64,000 nt of DNA from Planobispora longispora. GTDB lineage: Bacteria; Actinomycetota; Actinomycetes; Streptosporangiales; Streptosporangiaceae. Shown piece after piece: positions 14,799-23,456 of this stretch. Positions within the stretch are counted from its first letter, which is position 1. The number at the start of each line of letters is the position of its first letter. The notes under the pieces were generated by a model. That model ran no database searches, was not told the origin of the DNA, and saw only the letters and a program-made list of their open reading frames with translations. The position numbers and the translations under genes were made by a program. The stretch lies in the NCBI RefSeq assembly GCF_016863135.1, contig NZ_BOOH01000064.1:1-64000 (forward strand). Reading direction: 5' to 3'.

Positions 14799-15998
14799 AT
14801 GCCCCCAGCCTTCACCGCGCGATCCGAGCAGTCGTGGCGCGACCCCTTTCCCATGTACGCCGGCCTGCGCGACCACGACCCGGCGCACCACGTCGAGAAG
14901 GGCGACTACTGGGTGCTGTCGCGCTTCGCCGACGTGTGGGCGGCGGCCCGCGACACCGAGACGTTCTCCTCGGCCCAGGGCCTGACCTTCATCTACGGCG
15001 AGCGGGAGCGTCTCGGCCTGGCCGAGGCGGCGCCGATGGTGATGCTGGACCCGCCCGAGCACACCGAGTTCCGCAGGCTCGTCAGCCGGGGGTTCACCCC
15101 GCGGCGGGTCGCCGACGTCGAGCCGGCCGTGCGGCGGTTCGTGACCGGGCGCGTGGACCGCATCGCCCGGACCCTGGCCGGCGGGCAGGCCGAGGTCGAC
15201 GTGGTCGCCGAGCTGTTCAAGCCGCTGCCCAGCTTCGTGGTGGCCCACTACCTGGGGGTTCCCGAGGCGGACCGGTCCCGGTTCGACGGCTGGACCGATC
15301 AGATCGTGGCCGCCGGCTCCCAGGGCGACCCGCTGATCGCCACCGAGGCGGTGGCCGAACTGCTGGACTACTTCACCCGTCTCGCCCGGCGCCGGCGCGC
15401 CGAGCCCGGCGACGACACGATCTCCGATCTCGTCGCCGTCTTCGGCGACGACGACCCCCTCGGCCTGCTGCGCGTCCTCGGCTTCGCGTTCACCATGGTG
15501 GCCGGCGGCAACGACACCACCACGGGGCTGCTCGGCGGGGCCTGCGAGCTGCTGGCCGCCCACCCCGGGCAGCGGGAGCTGCTGGTGCGCGAGCCGGCGC
15601 TCATCCCGGCGGCGGTCGAGGAGCTGCTCCGGCTGACCTGCCCGGTCCAGGGGCTGGCCCGGACCGCCACCCGCGACGTGAGCGTCGCGGGGACGGTGAT
15701 CCCGGCGGGCCGCAAGGTCCTGCTGCTGTACGCCTCGGCCAACCGCGACCCCCGCGAGTTCGGCCCGGACGCCGAGCGTCTCGACATCACCCGGCGGCCC
15801 GGCCGGATCCTCGCCTTCGGCCACGGCGCCCACCACTGCCTCGGCGCGGCCGCCGCCCGGCTGCAGGCCCGCGTCGCGCTGGAGGAGCTGCTGGCCCGCT
15901 TCCCCCGCTTCACCGTCGATCCCGTCCGCGGCGCCTTCGCCCCGGGCCACTTCGTCCGCCGCTACCGGTCGCTGCCCTTCGCGCGGGACGCGGCCTGA
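14799..15998 (+). CDS. Cytochrome P450
   Basis: 399 residues, soluble class I bacterial P450. The haem ligand is Cys347 in FGHGAHHCLG. The I-helix oxygen-activation motif is AGGNDTT; the ExxR equivalent is EELLRLT and the K-helix region CPVQGLARTATRDV. The phenylalanine-region and meander match CYP105/107-like enzymes. Ferredoxin and reductase genes are not adjacent. The substrate cannot be told from sequence. The ATG used gives the normal P450 N-terminus; longer in-frame readings enter the divergent region next to the truncated sigma gene. Confidence 0.93.
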   Translation: MPPAFTARSEQSWRDPFPMYAGLRDHDPAHHVEKGDYWVLSRFADVWAAARDTETFSSAQGLTFIYGERERLGLAEAAPMVMLDPPEHTEFRRLVSRGFTPRRVADVEPAVRRFVTGRVDRIARTLAGGQAEVDVVAELFKPLPSFVVAHYLGVPEADRSRFDGWTDQIVAAGSQGDPLIATEAVAELLDYFTRLARRRRAEPGDDTISDLVAVFGDDDPLGLLRVLGFAFTMVAGGNDTTTGLLGGACELLAAHPGQRELLVREPALIPAAVEELLRLTCPVQGLARTATRDVSVAGTVIPAGRKVLLLYASANRDPREFGPDAERLDITRRPGRILAFGHGAHHCLGAAAARLQARVALEELLARFPRFTVDPVRGAFAPGHFVRRYRSLPFARDAA

Positions 15999-16006
15999 CC
16001 GTGTCC

Positions 16007-16033
16007 CGCGAGAGCCCGCGCCGGGCTCTCGCG
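16007..16033 (+). terminator. Terminator after the P450 gene
   Basis: CGCGAGAGCCCG and its exact complement form a 12-bp stem with a 3-base loop, 8 bases past the stop, followed by CGCTCTTTCC. Confidence 0.7.
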
Positions 16034-16117
16034 CGCTCTTTCCGGCGTCGTTCCCGTGTGAGATTCGACTCTTTCCCGGTTCCCTCAAGTATCCGGGCGG
16101 TCTGCCGATGGAGCGGC

Positions 16118-17743
16118 GTGGACAGATCTCGGATCTGGCGTGTCTACCTCCTCGGCGGCGTGGTCGCCATGGGGGCGTTCATGCTGCTGCCGTACGGCAT
16201 GCCGCGCGACGCGCTGTACGCCCTGATCGGCCTGTCCAGCGTCGTGGCGGCCCTGACCGCGGCCGTGCGCTCCGGCGGGGTGGCCGGCCGCTGGGCGACC
16301 CGCCGGGCGACCCGCCGGGCCTGGGCGCTGATGGGGCTCGGCCAGCTCATGGCGGTCTTCGGCGACCTCATGTGGATCTACTACACGCACATCGTCCAGA
16401 CGGACCCCTTCCCCTCCCCGGCCGACCTGCTCTACCTGCTGGAATATCCGCTCGTCACGGCCGCCCTGGCCCTGCTCGTCCTGAACCGGCGCTCCCCCTT
16501 CGACCCCGAGGCCCTGCTGGACAGCACCATCCTCGTCGTCGGCCTGGCGCTGCCGTACTGGGTGCTCATGATCAGCCCGAGCATCGGCGGCTACGAGTCG
16601 GCCTTCGACCAGACGGTCGCGCTGGGGTATCCCGTCGCCGACGTGGTGCTGCTCGCCGGGCTCATGTGGCTGCTGAACACCTCCTCCCTCCGGACACGCT
16701 CCTTCCGTCTGCTCACCGCCGCGCTGGTGCTGCTCCTGATCGCAGACGTGATCTTCATCATGACCGAGGGGCAGCCGATCCTCGACCTCCCCCTGGGCGA
16801 CCTGCCCTTCCTGATGTCCTACCTGCTCTGGGGCGCGGCGGCGCTGCACCCCTCGGCTCCCGACCTGCTCCGTCCCACCCCGGAGGCGTCCCGCTCCTTC
16901 ACCACCCGGCGGCTGCTCACCCTCACCGCGGTGGTCCTGCTCGCCCCCGGCACCCTGATCGTGCAGCTCGCCTTCGGGCTGACGCTCGACGCCTGGGCCG
17001 CGTCCCTCACCTCCGCCGTGCTGTTCATCCTGGTCGTGGCCCGCATGTCCGCCATGCTCCGGCGCATCCAGGAGCAGGCCCGCCGGCTGGACGAGATCGC
17101 CCGCACCGACGTGCTCACCGGCCTGCCCAACCGCCGCACCCTGGACGCCCAGCTCGCCCGCGAGTACGACCGCGCCTCCCGCGACGACGCCCCCCTCTGT
17201 CTCGCCATGATCGACCTCGACTACTTCAAGCGCTTCAACGACACCTACGGCCACCAGGCCGGCGACCGGCTGCTGGTCGGCGCCGCGACCGCGTGGAGCC
17301 TGGTGATCACCTCCGACGACATGCTGGCCCGCTACGGCGGCGAGGAGTTCGTGCTGCTGATGCCCGGCCGCACCGTGGAGGACGCCGAGCACCTGCTGTC
17401 GGCGCTGCGCCTGGTCACCCCGGAGAAGCAGACCTTCTCGGCGGGCCTGGCCCGCTGGGACGGCCGGGAGAGCCCGCTGGAGCTGCTGCGGCGCGCCGAC
17501 GGCGCGCTCTACGCGGCCAAGGAGGCCGGGCGCGACCGCGTCATGCGGGCCGGACCCGCCGCCCGCATGCGCGTCAAGTCCGCCCCGGTGGGCAGGCACC
17601 GCGCGCTCGGAGGACGCGTCGACGGAGCGGGCGCGGCACGGACCGGCGCCGACGGGGCGGGCGCGGCACGGACCGGCGCCGACGGAGCGGGCGCGGCGCA
17701 GGCCGGTGACGCGCCGGCGGTGGGACCCGGCGGACCGCTCTGA
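16118..17743 (+). CDS. Membrane diguanylate cyclase (GGDEF domain)
   Basis: 541 residues. The N-terminal 320 residues contain about nine hydrophobic helices (YLLGGVVAMGAFMLLPYG, ALYALIGLSSVVAALTAAV, AALALLVLN and others), then a short coiled coil (MLRRIQEQARRLDEIARTD) and a GGDEF domain with the active signature RYGGEEF (residues 405-411). It should make cyclic di-GMP, a regulator of development in actinomycetes, in response to an unknown membrane signal. I see no clear inhibitory RxxD site. The C-terminus ends in a 10-residue tandem repeat (DGAGAARTGA). The GTG start has GGAG 5 bases ahead; earlier in-frame starts overlap the P450 terminator. Confidence 0.88.
   Translation: MDRSRIWRVYLLGGVVAMGAFMLLPYGMPRDALYALIGLSSVVAALTAAVRSGGVAGRWATRRATRRAWALMGLGQLMAVFGDLMWIYYTHIVQTDPFPSPADLLYLLEYPLVTAALALLVLNRRSPFDPEALLDSTILVVGLALPYWVLMISPSIGGYESAFDQTVALGYPVADVVLLAGLMWLLNTSSLRTRSFRLLTAALVLLLIADVIFIMTEGQPILDLPLGDLPFLMSYLLWGAAALHPSAPDLLRPTPEASRSFTTRRLLTLTAVVLLAPGTLIVQLAFGLTLDAWAASLTSAVLFILVVARMSAMLRRIQEQARRLDEIARTDVLTGLPNRRTLDAQLAREYDRASRDDAPLCLAMIDLDYFKRFNDTYGHQAGDRLLVGAATAWSLVITSDDMLARYGGEEFVLLMPGRTVEDAEHLLSALRLVTPEKQTFSAGLARWDGRESPLELLRRADGALYAAKEAGRDRVMRAGPAARMRVKSAPVGRHRALGGRVDGAGAARTGADGAGAARTGADGAGAAQAGDAPAVGPGGPL
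17621..17700 (+). repeat. 30-bp tandem repeat in the diguanylate cyclase tail
   Basis: Two complete and one partial copies of a 30-base unit beginning GACGGAGCGGGCGCGGCACG, in frame, encoding the Ala/Gly-rich tail. Copy number could vary between strains. Confidence 0.75.
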
Positions 17744-17744
17744 G

Positions 17745-17870
17745 ATCGGGGCCCCTCCGGGATCATCGGCGGGCCCCTCCCAGATCAGGACCGCTCCGAG
17801 ATCACCGGCGGGCCGCTCCGAAATCACCGGCGGGCCGTGCGCGCACCGGCCGGAAATTGTCGGCGGGCCG
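17745..17870. repeat. Degenerate intergenic repeats
   Basis: Several imperfect copies of a unit of about 22-30 bases around GATCACCGGCGGGCCGCTCC fill the gap between the diguanylate cyclase and the VOC gene. They have no regular spacer structure. Confidence 0.55.
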
Positions 17871-17969
17871 TGCGAGGCTGGCGAGTGGCCAGAGAAGCGG
17901 CGCACCGATGTCGGCCCGCGCGGGCCGAGACGCGCCGCCCGTCACGCACGGACCCCGAAGGAGCGCGTC

Positions 17970-18743
17970 ATGCTCACCACACAGTACGTCTCCGGAGCCC
18001 CCAACTGGATCGACCTCGGCTCTCCCGACGTCGAGGCCTCCGCCTCCTTCTACCGCGGGGTGTTCGGCTGGGACTTCCAGTCGGGCGGTCCCGAGGCGGG
18101 AGGCTACGGCTTCTTCCAGAAGAACGGCCAGACCGTCGCCGCCCTCGGCCCGCTCACCGAGGAGGGCTCCGACTCGTCCTGGATCGTCTACTTCCACACC
18201 CCCGACGCCGACGCCACCGCCAAGGCCGTCGAGCAGGCCGGCGGCACCGTCCGCGCCGCGCCGTTCGACGTCTTCGAGCACGGCCGGATGGCGCAGTTCA
18301 CCGACCCGGCCGGCGCCCGGTTCGCGGTCTGGCAGTCCTACTCCATGAAGGGCCTCGACCTCGTCACCGAGCCGGGCTCCCTGGGCTGGGTCGAGCTGTA
18401 CGTCCCGGCCCCCGACGCCGTCCGCCCGTTCTACACGTCGGTCTTCGGCTGGCGGATCGAGGACAAGCCGTTCGGCGACGGGAACCACTACACCATGGTG
18501 TCGCCAGCCGAGGGCAAGGGCGACGACGCGAGCATGGCCGGCATCGTGCCGCTCCAGGGGGGCACGCCCCACTGGCTGCCGTACTTCGAGGTCGCCGACT
18601 GCGACGCCGCGGTCTCCAAGGCCCAGGAGCTCGGCGGCGCCGTGACCATGCCCGCCGTGGACGCCGAAGGCGTCGGCCGCTTCGCCGCGCTCACCGACCC
18701 GTACGGCGCGCGCTTCGCCGTCATCACCAGCGTCGCCGGCTGA
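17970..18743 (+). CDS. Two-domain VOC (glyoxalase/bleomycin-resistance) protein
   Basis: 257 residues with two VOC modules: residues about 8-122 (NWIDLGSPDVEASASFYRGV to TDPAGARFAVWQ) and about 137-255 (LGWVELYVPAPDAVRPFYT to LTDPYGARFAVI). Such proteins bind a metal between paired beta-alpha-beta-beta-beta units and act as lyases, dioxygenases or drug-binding proteins. This one resembles the common actinobacterial group annotated simply as VOC family or CFP30B-like antigen. The ATG has AAGGAG 6 bases ahead. It converges on the TetR gene. Confidence 0.88.
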   Translation: MLTTQYVSGAPNWIDLGSPDVEASASFYRGVFGWDFQSGGPEAGGYGFFQKNGQTVAALGPLTEEGSDSSWIVYFHTPDADATAKAVEQAGGTVRAAPFDVFEHGRMAQFTDPAGARFAVWQSYSMKGLDLVTEPGSLGWVELYVPAPDAVRPFYTSVFGWRIEDKPFGDGNHYTMVSPAEGKGDDASMAGIVPLQGGTPHWLPYFEVADCDAAVSKAQELGGAVTMPAVDAEGVGRFAALTDPYGARFAVITSVAG

Positions 18744-18800
18744 TCCCCGCCGCGGCGCACGACCTCGACGCGGTGCGCGACCCCGGTCCGGCGGCCGCCC

Positions 18801-19472
18801 TCACCGGCGCGTCTCCGGCCCGGGGTCCAGCTCCCGCAGGATCGCCCGGACGGCCTCCTGCCGGGCCCAGGCCGCGTCGCAACCGGGCAGGCCGAGCAGG
18901 ACGTCGCTCGCGAGACTGTCCATGACGCGGCACATCCGCGTCGCGTGCTCCTCCGGGTCGCCGATCGGGCGGAAGACCCCCGTGCCGATCCCCCGGTCCA
19001 CGATCCCGGCCAGCTCCCGCGCCCAGGTGCCCGTGAAGCCCGCGATCCTGGCCAGCGTCTGCCCGTCCGCCGGCGGCCGGGCGATGACCTGCGCCCACAG
19101 CCGCCACCGCACGTCCGTGGCGCTCGCGGGGAGGTACAGCTCCGCGAAACGGCCGACCGCCTCGTGCGGGTCGGCGACGGAGGCGAGTTCGGCGGTGCGG
19201 CGCTCGGCCAGTTCGTCCTCGCTGAGCAGTAACGTCGAGACCAGGATGCGGTCGCGCTTGCCGAAGTAGTACATGACGTGGCCGCTGCTCATGCCCGCCC
19301 GCTCGGCGATGTCCCGCACCCGCACGCGCTCCGGGCCGACCTCGTCGATCGCCAGCAGCGCCGCCCGGAGCACGTGGGCCCGCACGTCGGGGCGCTCCAG
19401 CTTCGCCACGGCCCTCGGTCGCGCGGCCTCCCCGGGCTCCGGTCGGGCGGAGGGTTCCTGCTCGGCAGTCAT
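18801..19472 (-). CDS. TetR family transcriptional regulator
   Basis: 223 residues. The N-terminal tail is disordered; the HTH lies at about residues 35-80 (LRAALLAIDEVGPERVRVRD, ERAGMSSGHVMYYFGKRDRI) and a helical ligand domain follows. It is divergent from the urease-like operon with 66 bases between starts, and a TTAGA/TCTAA repeat lies between them, so it likely represses that operon. The start chosen is the ATG at MTAEQE; a GTG three codons upstream is possible. Confidence 0.88.
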   Translation of the reverse strand: MTAEQEPSARPEPGEAARPRAVAKLERPDVRAHVLRAALLAIDEVGPERVRVRDIAERAGMSSGHVMYYFGKRDRILVSTLLLSEDELAERRTAELASVADPHEAVGRFAELYLPASATDVRWRLWAQVIARPPADGQTLARIAGFTGTWARELAGIVDRGIGTGVFRPIGDPEEHATRMCRVMDSLASDVLLGLPGCDAAWARQEAVRAILRELDPGPETRR

Positions 19473-19490
19473 AGGTGACACCGTACCGGT

Positions 19491-19525
19491 TTAGAATGCT
19501 GCTCTAAGTTTGAAGGAAGTTCTAA
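19491..19525. promoter_or_regulatory. Candidate TetR operator for the urease-like operon
   Basis: TTAGA, seven bases, TCTAA form an exact inverted repeat. A third half-site, TTCTAA, follows 13 bases later. The cluster sits in the AT-rich divergent promoter region and ends 13 bases before the ureAB start, placed to block transcription. Confidence 0.55.
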
Positions 19526-19538
19526 AAAGGGGGCGGCT

Positions 19539-20354
19539 GTGCGGCTGACACCTACGGAACGCGACCGGCTGCTGCTGTTCACCGCCGCCGAGCTGGCGCG
19601 GTCCAGGCGGGCGCGAGGACTGCGGCTGAACGTGCCGGAGGCCACCGCGCTGATCGCCGACGCGGTCTGCGAGGCCGCCCGGGACGGGGCCCGGCTCGCC
19701 GAGGCGATCGAGGCCGGGCGGGCCGTGCTCGGCCCCGGCGACGTGCTCCCCGGCGTGGCCGACATCGTGACCGAGGTGATGGTCGAGGCCGTCTTCGACG
19801 ACGGGACCCGCCTGGCGGTGGTGACCGATCCGATCGGGGGCGGATCCCTCGGCGCGGAGGCCCCCGGCGCCGTGATCGAGCCGGTCCGCGCGGGGGACCC
19901 CGCGGTGGGGAACATCCCGGCGGAGGACGGCGCAGCGGGGAACGCCGCCGTCCATGCGGGCGTCACGACCCGCGCGGGTACCGCCGTCCACACCGACGGC
20001 CCGGTCCCGGCGGCCGGTGAGACCGCCGGCCCGGACGGCGAGGTGGAGGTGGAGGTGCTCAACACCGCGACCGTGCCGATCAGCGTCACCTCGCATTTCC
20101 ACTTCTTCGAGGTGAACCCCCGGCTCCGCTTCGACCGGGGCGCCGCCTACGGGCGCAGGCTCGCGATCCCGGCGGGCTCCACGGTCCGGTTCGATCCGGG
20201 CGAGAGCCGTGCCGTCCGGCTGACCCCGATCGGCGGGGCCCGGGTCGCGATCGGATTCGCCGGTCTGGTGGACGGGCCGCTGGACGCTCCGGGGGCGTTC
20301 GAGCGGGCGATGGAGAAGGCGCGGGCCTGCGGCTACCTGGGGAGTGACGCATGA
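19539..20354 (+). CDS. ureAB: Urease gamma-beta fusion subunit
   Basis: 271 residues. Residues 1-100 are a urease gamma subunit (MRLTPTERDRLLLFTAAELA, GDVLPGVADIVTEVMVEAVF). A linker of about 60 residues rich in Ala/Gly/Asp follows, then a beta subunit (about 163-265: VEVLNTATVPISVTSHFHFF, NPRLRFDR, IPAGSTVRFDPGE). Gamma and beta chains form the shell of the urease trimer around the catalytic alpha chain. The linker is unusually long. The GTG start follows AAAAAGGGGG. The stop lies 55 bases before the ureC start. No ureD, E, F or G lies nearby. Confidence 0.9.
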   Translation: MRLTPTERDRLLLFTAAELARSRRARGLRLNVPEATALIADAVCEAARDGARLAEAIEAGRAVLGPGDVLPGVADIVTEVMVEAVFDDGTRLAVVTDPIGGGSLGAEAPGAVIEPVRAGDPAVGNIPAEDGAAGNAAVHAGVTTRAGTAVHTDGPVPAAGETAGPDGEVEVEVLNTATVPISVTSHFHFFEVNPRLRFDRGAAYGRRLAIPAGSTVRFDPGESRAVRLTPIGGARVAIGFAGLVDGPLDAPGAFERAMEKARACGYLGSDA

Positions 20355-20409
20355 GCGCGCGACTGACGGACACGGCGGCGTCGCCCATGCGGCCGACGGA
20401 GGAGGCACC

Positions 20410-22059
20410 GTGAGTGTGTACGGCCCGCGCAAGGGCGACCGGGTCAGGCTCGGTGACTCGGGTCTCGTGGTCGAGGTCGAGCACGACTCGCAGAAGCCGG
20501 GCGAGGAGTTCCTCGCCGGGTTCGGCAAGACGGCCCGGGACGGCCTGCACCTGAAGGCCGCCTCGATCGGGGAGACCTGCGACCTGGTGATCAGCAACGT
20601 GCTGATCCTGGACCCGTTCCTGGGGGTGCGGACCGCGTCGATCGGCGTCCGGGAAGGACGCATCCACGCCGTCGGCCGCGCCGGGAACCCCGACACGCTC
20701 GACGGGGTGGACGTGGTGGTCGGCACCGGCACCACGATCGTGTCCGGCGAGGGGCTGATCGCCACGGCGGGCGCCGTCGACACCCATGTGCACCTGCTGA
20801 GCCCGCGCATCATGGAGGCCTCGCTCGCCTCGGGCGTCACCACGATCATCGGGCAGGAGTTCGGCCCGGTCTGGGGGGTCGGGGTGAACTCGCCGTGGGC
20901 GCTGCGGCACGCGTTCAACGCCTTCGACGCCTGGCCGGTGAACATCGGTTTCCTGGCGCGCGGTTCGTCCTCCCATCCGGCTCCCCTCGTGGAGGCCCTG
21001 GTGGAGGGCGGGGCGAGCGGCTTCAAGGTGCACGAGGACATGGGGGCCCACACCCGGGCGCTGGACACCGCGCTGCGGGTGGCCGAGGAGCACGACGTCC
21101 AGGTGGCGCTGCACACCGACGGCCTGAACGAGTGCCTGTCGGTGGAGGACACCCTCGCCGTGCTGGAGGGCCGGACGATCCACGCCTTCCACATCGAGGG
21201 CTGCGGCGGCGGCCACGTGCCGAACGTGCTGAAGCTGGCCGGGGTGGCCAACGTCATCGGCTCCTCGACCAACCCGACGCTGCCCTTCGGGAGGGACGCC
21301 GTCGCCGAGCACCACGGCATGATCGTCGCGGTGCACGGGCTCAAGCCCGAGCTGCCCGGGGACGCGGCGCTGGCCAGGGACCGGATCCGGGAGGGCACGA
21401 TGGGCGCCGAGGACGTGCTGCACGATCTCGGGGTCATCGGCATCACCTCCTCCGACGCCCAGGGCATGGGCCGGGCGGGCGAGACGGTCCGCAGGACGTT
21501 CGCGATGGCCGGGAAGATGAAGGCCGAGCTGGGCGCCCCCGAACGCCACGACAACGAGCGGGTGCTGCGTTACCTGGCCAAGCTGACGATCAACCCGGCG
21601 ATCGCGCACGGCCTGGCCCACGAGATCGGCTCGCTGGAGCCGGGCAAGCTCGCCGACATCGTGCTGTGGCGGCCCGACCACTTCGGGGCCAAGCCGCAGC
21701 TCGTGCTGAAGGCCGGCTTCCCCGCCTACGGCGTGACCGGCGATCCCAACGCCTCCACCGACACCTGCGAGCCGCTGGTGCTGGGCCCGCAGTTCGGCGC
21801 GCACGGCGCGACCGCCGCGGACCTGTCGGTGGCCTTCGTCAGCCAGGCCGCCGCGGCCTCGGGGAACGATCACATGACGACCCGCCGGCGGCGCGTCGGC
21901 GTGCGCGGGACCCGCGGGATCGGCCCGGGGGACATGGTCCGCAACTCCCGGCTCGGGTCCGTCCAGGTGGACGCGCTCGGCCGGGTCAGCCTCGACGGCG
22001 AGGAGATCCGCTCGGCCCCCGCCGACTCGGTCTCCCTCAGCCGCCTGTACTTCCTGTGA
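20410..22059 (+). CDS. ureC: Urease alpha subunit-like amidohydrolase, divergent flap
   Basis: 549 residues, slightly short of the usual 570 or so. All nickel ligands are recognisable: H126 and H128 (VDTHVH), carbamylated K206 and H208 (FKVHED), H235 (ALHTDG), H261 (AFHIEG) and D349 (TSSDAQ). The mobile flap that normally reads MVCHHLDP is MIVAVHGLKP (about 304-313). The catalytic-gate Cys is lost and only one His remains. GCGGGHVPN replaces GAGGGHAPD. The fold and metal site argue for hydrolysis of a urea-like substrate, but possibly not urea. The GTG start is chosen for GGAGGAGGCACC in front. The next gene, agmatine deiminase, suggests a link to arginine or agmatine nitrogen use. Confidence 0.88.
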   Translation: MSVYGPRKGDRVRLGDSGLVVEVEHDSQKPGEEFLAGFGKTARDGLHLKAASIGETCDLVISNVLILDPFLGVRTASIGVREGRIHAVGRAGNPDTLDGVDVVVGTGTTIVSGEGLIATAGAVDTHVHLLSPRIMEASLASGVTTIIGQEFGPVWGVGVNSPWALRHAFNAFDAWPVNIGFLARGSSSHPAPLVEALVEGGASGFKVHEDMGAHTRALDTALRVAEEHDVQVALHTDGLNECLSVEDTLAVLEGRTIHAFHIEGCGGGHVPNVLKLAGVANVIGSSTNPTLPFGRDAVAEHHGMIVAVHGLKPELPGDAALARDRIREGTMGAEDVLHDLGVIGITSSDAQGMGRAGETVRRTFAMAGKMKAELGAPERHDNERVLRYLAKLTINPAIAHGLAHEIGSLEPGKLADIVLWRPDHFGAKPQLVLKAGFPAYGVTGDPNASTDTCEPLVLGPQFGAHGATAADLSVAFVSQAAAASGNDHMTTRRRRVGVRGTRGIGPGDMVRNSRLGSVQVDALGRVSLDGEEIRSAPADSVSLSRLYFL

Positions 22060-22159
22060 GACCCGCCGGAGATCCCGGATCCCCGGCACATCCGAACCCC
22101 GGGGGCGGCCGAATCATCGACAGCCGCTCCTTTCCGACCCTCCCGACAGGAGCCAGCAC

Positions 22160-23155
22160 GTGTTCTCCATGCCGCCCGAGTGGCACCCGCACACCCGGAC
22201 CTGGATGTCCTGGCCGGTCTCCGGCTACGCCCTCACCGACCCCGAGGCGTCCTACCGGGCCTGGTCCGATGTGGCCAACACGATCGTGCGCTACGAGCCG
22301 GTGACGATGGTCGTCGACCCCAGCGAGATCGACTCGGCCGCCCGGTGGCTGGACTCGCGGGTCGAGGTGCTGGAGCAGCCGCTCGACGACTGCTGGATGC
22401 GCGACAACGGCCCGACCTTCCTGCTGGACGGCCGGGGCGGCCTGGCGGGCGTCGACTGGACCTTCAACGGGTGGGGCTGGAACGTCCACGCCAAGGACGA
22501 CCTGGTGGCCGCGGCGGTCCTGGAGCGGGCCGGCGCGCGCCGCTTCCGCTCGGAGCTGGTCAACGAGGGCGGCGGCATCCACGTGGACGGCGAGGGCACG
22601 GTGATCGTCACCGAGACCGTGCAGCTCGGCGAGAAGCGCAATCCCGGCTGGACGAAGGAGCGCGTGGAGGACGAGCTCCGCGCCCGGCTCGGGGTGGAGA
22701 AGGTCATCTGGCTGCCGCGCGGCCTGACCGCCGACTACGGCCGGTACGGCACCAGCGGCCACGTGGACCTGCTGGCCTCCTTCGCCCGGCCCGGGGTGGT
22801 GCTCTGCCACGTCCAGCCCGACCCGTCCCATCCCGACCACGAGGTCACCCGCGAGAACCTGGCGATCCTGCGCTCCTCGACCGACGCCAAGGGCCGCCCG
22901 CTGGAGGTCGTCGAACTGCTCGCGCCGGAGACCACGGAGGCCGATGGGGAGCTGGTCGACTACTCCTACATCAACCACTACCTGGCCAACGGCCTGGCGC
23001 TGCTCTGCTCGTTCGACGACCCGCGCGACGCCGAGGCCGCCGAGATCTTCGCGAAGCTCTTCCCCGGGCGGGCGATCGAGTCGGTGGACGCCCGCGACAT
23101 CTTCGCGCTGGGCGGTGGCATCCACTGCATCACCCAGCAGCAGCCTCGCCCCTGA
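22160..23155 (+). CDS. aguA: Agmatine deiminase
   Basis: 331 residues, guanidino-group-modifying enzyme fold. The catalytic Cys323 is in ALGGGIHCITQQQP; the substrate Trp/Asp motif is DDCWMRDNGPTF; NEGGGIHVDGEG and YGTSGHVDLLASF carry the other active-site acids and His. It converts agmatine to N-carbamoylputrescine and ammonia. No N-carbamoylputrescine amidohydrolase (aguB) follows, unlike classical agmatine operons. The gene is 100 bases after the urease-like gene on the same strand, and CAGGAGCCAGCAC precedes its GTG, so it is probably in the same operon. Confidence 0.92.
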   Translation: MFSMPPEWHPHTRTWMSWPVSGYALTDPEASYRAWSDVANTIVRYEPVTMVVDPSEIDSAARWLDSRVEVLEQPLDDCWMRDNGPTFLLDGRGGLAGVDWTFNGWGWNVHAKDDLVAAAVLERAGARRFRSELVNEGGGIHVDGEGTVIVTETVQLGEKRNPGWTKERVEDELRARLGVEKVIWLPRGLTADYGRYGTSGHVDLLASFARPGVVLCHVQPDPSHPDHEVTRENLAILRSSTDAKGRPLEVVELLAPETTEADGELVDYSYINHYLANGLALLCSFDDPRDAEAAEIFAKLFPGRAIESVDARDIFALGGGIHCITQQQPRP

Positions 23156-23201
23156 AAGGTGAGCTCACACATGACAGATTTGTTTAGTTATGTCTAGTGT
23201 T

Positions 23202-23217
23202 TGGCCGGAATCGGCCA
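23202..23217 (+). terminator. Small hairpin after agmatine deiminase
   Basis: TGGCCG, GAAT, CGGCCA: a 6-bp stem with a stable tetraloop 46 bases after the stop, inside an AT-rich stretch. There is no long U-run, so termination is uncertain. Confidence 0.4.
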
Positions 23218-23296
23218 CTCGACAGAAAGATCTTGTCAATCTCAGCACATACTACGAATACTTTCGATTTGTTCTTTCTTCGGAAAAGGAGCGGAA

Positions 23297-23371
23297 ATGA
23301 AGAAAGTCATCGTTCACAAGCCCGGCACCGTCGCGCTCAACGGGGCCGCCAGCCCCAAGCACGTGGGCTGA
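23297..23371 (+). CDS. 24-residue basic peptide, candidate RiPP precursor
   Basis: The frame encodes MKKVIVHKPGTV, then ALNGAASPKHVG and a stop. It has a near-perfect ribosome site (AAAAGGAG, 6 bases before ATG) and an AT-rich upstream region, which is rare in this DNA and typical of promoters. There is no signal peptide. It is positively charged at the N-terminus, with small polar residues after. It precedes the TPR protein by 85 bases on the same strand. Chance ORFs of this length are common, so the support is the ribosome site, position and composition. It could be a short modified peptide, a signalling peptide or a leader. I do not recognise the family with certainty. Confidence 0.5.
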   Translation: MKKVIVHKPGTVALNGAASPKHVG

Positions 23372-23456
23372 GCAGGGCTGACAGCACCGGCGTCCAACGG
23401 CGGGCGCCGGTCCACGCCGAAACGCGACGCGAAAAGACGAAACACGAGGAGATCCG

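Noticed and set aside
17621-17870. Repeats resembling a CRISPR array
   Set aside because: Units are adjacent without unique spacers, are partly in coding frame, and no cas genes are near. No CRISPR array is seen in the window.
20086-22089. Very long minus-strand frame opposite the urease alpha gene
   Set aside because: No domain similarity; it is the mirror of a strongly biased coding sequence.
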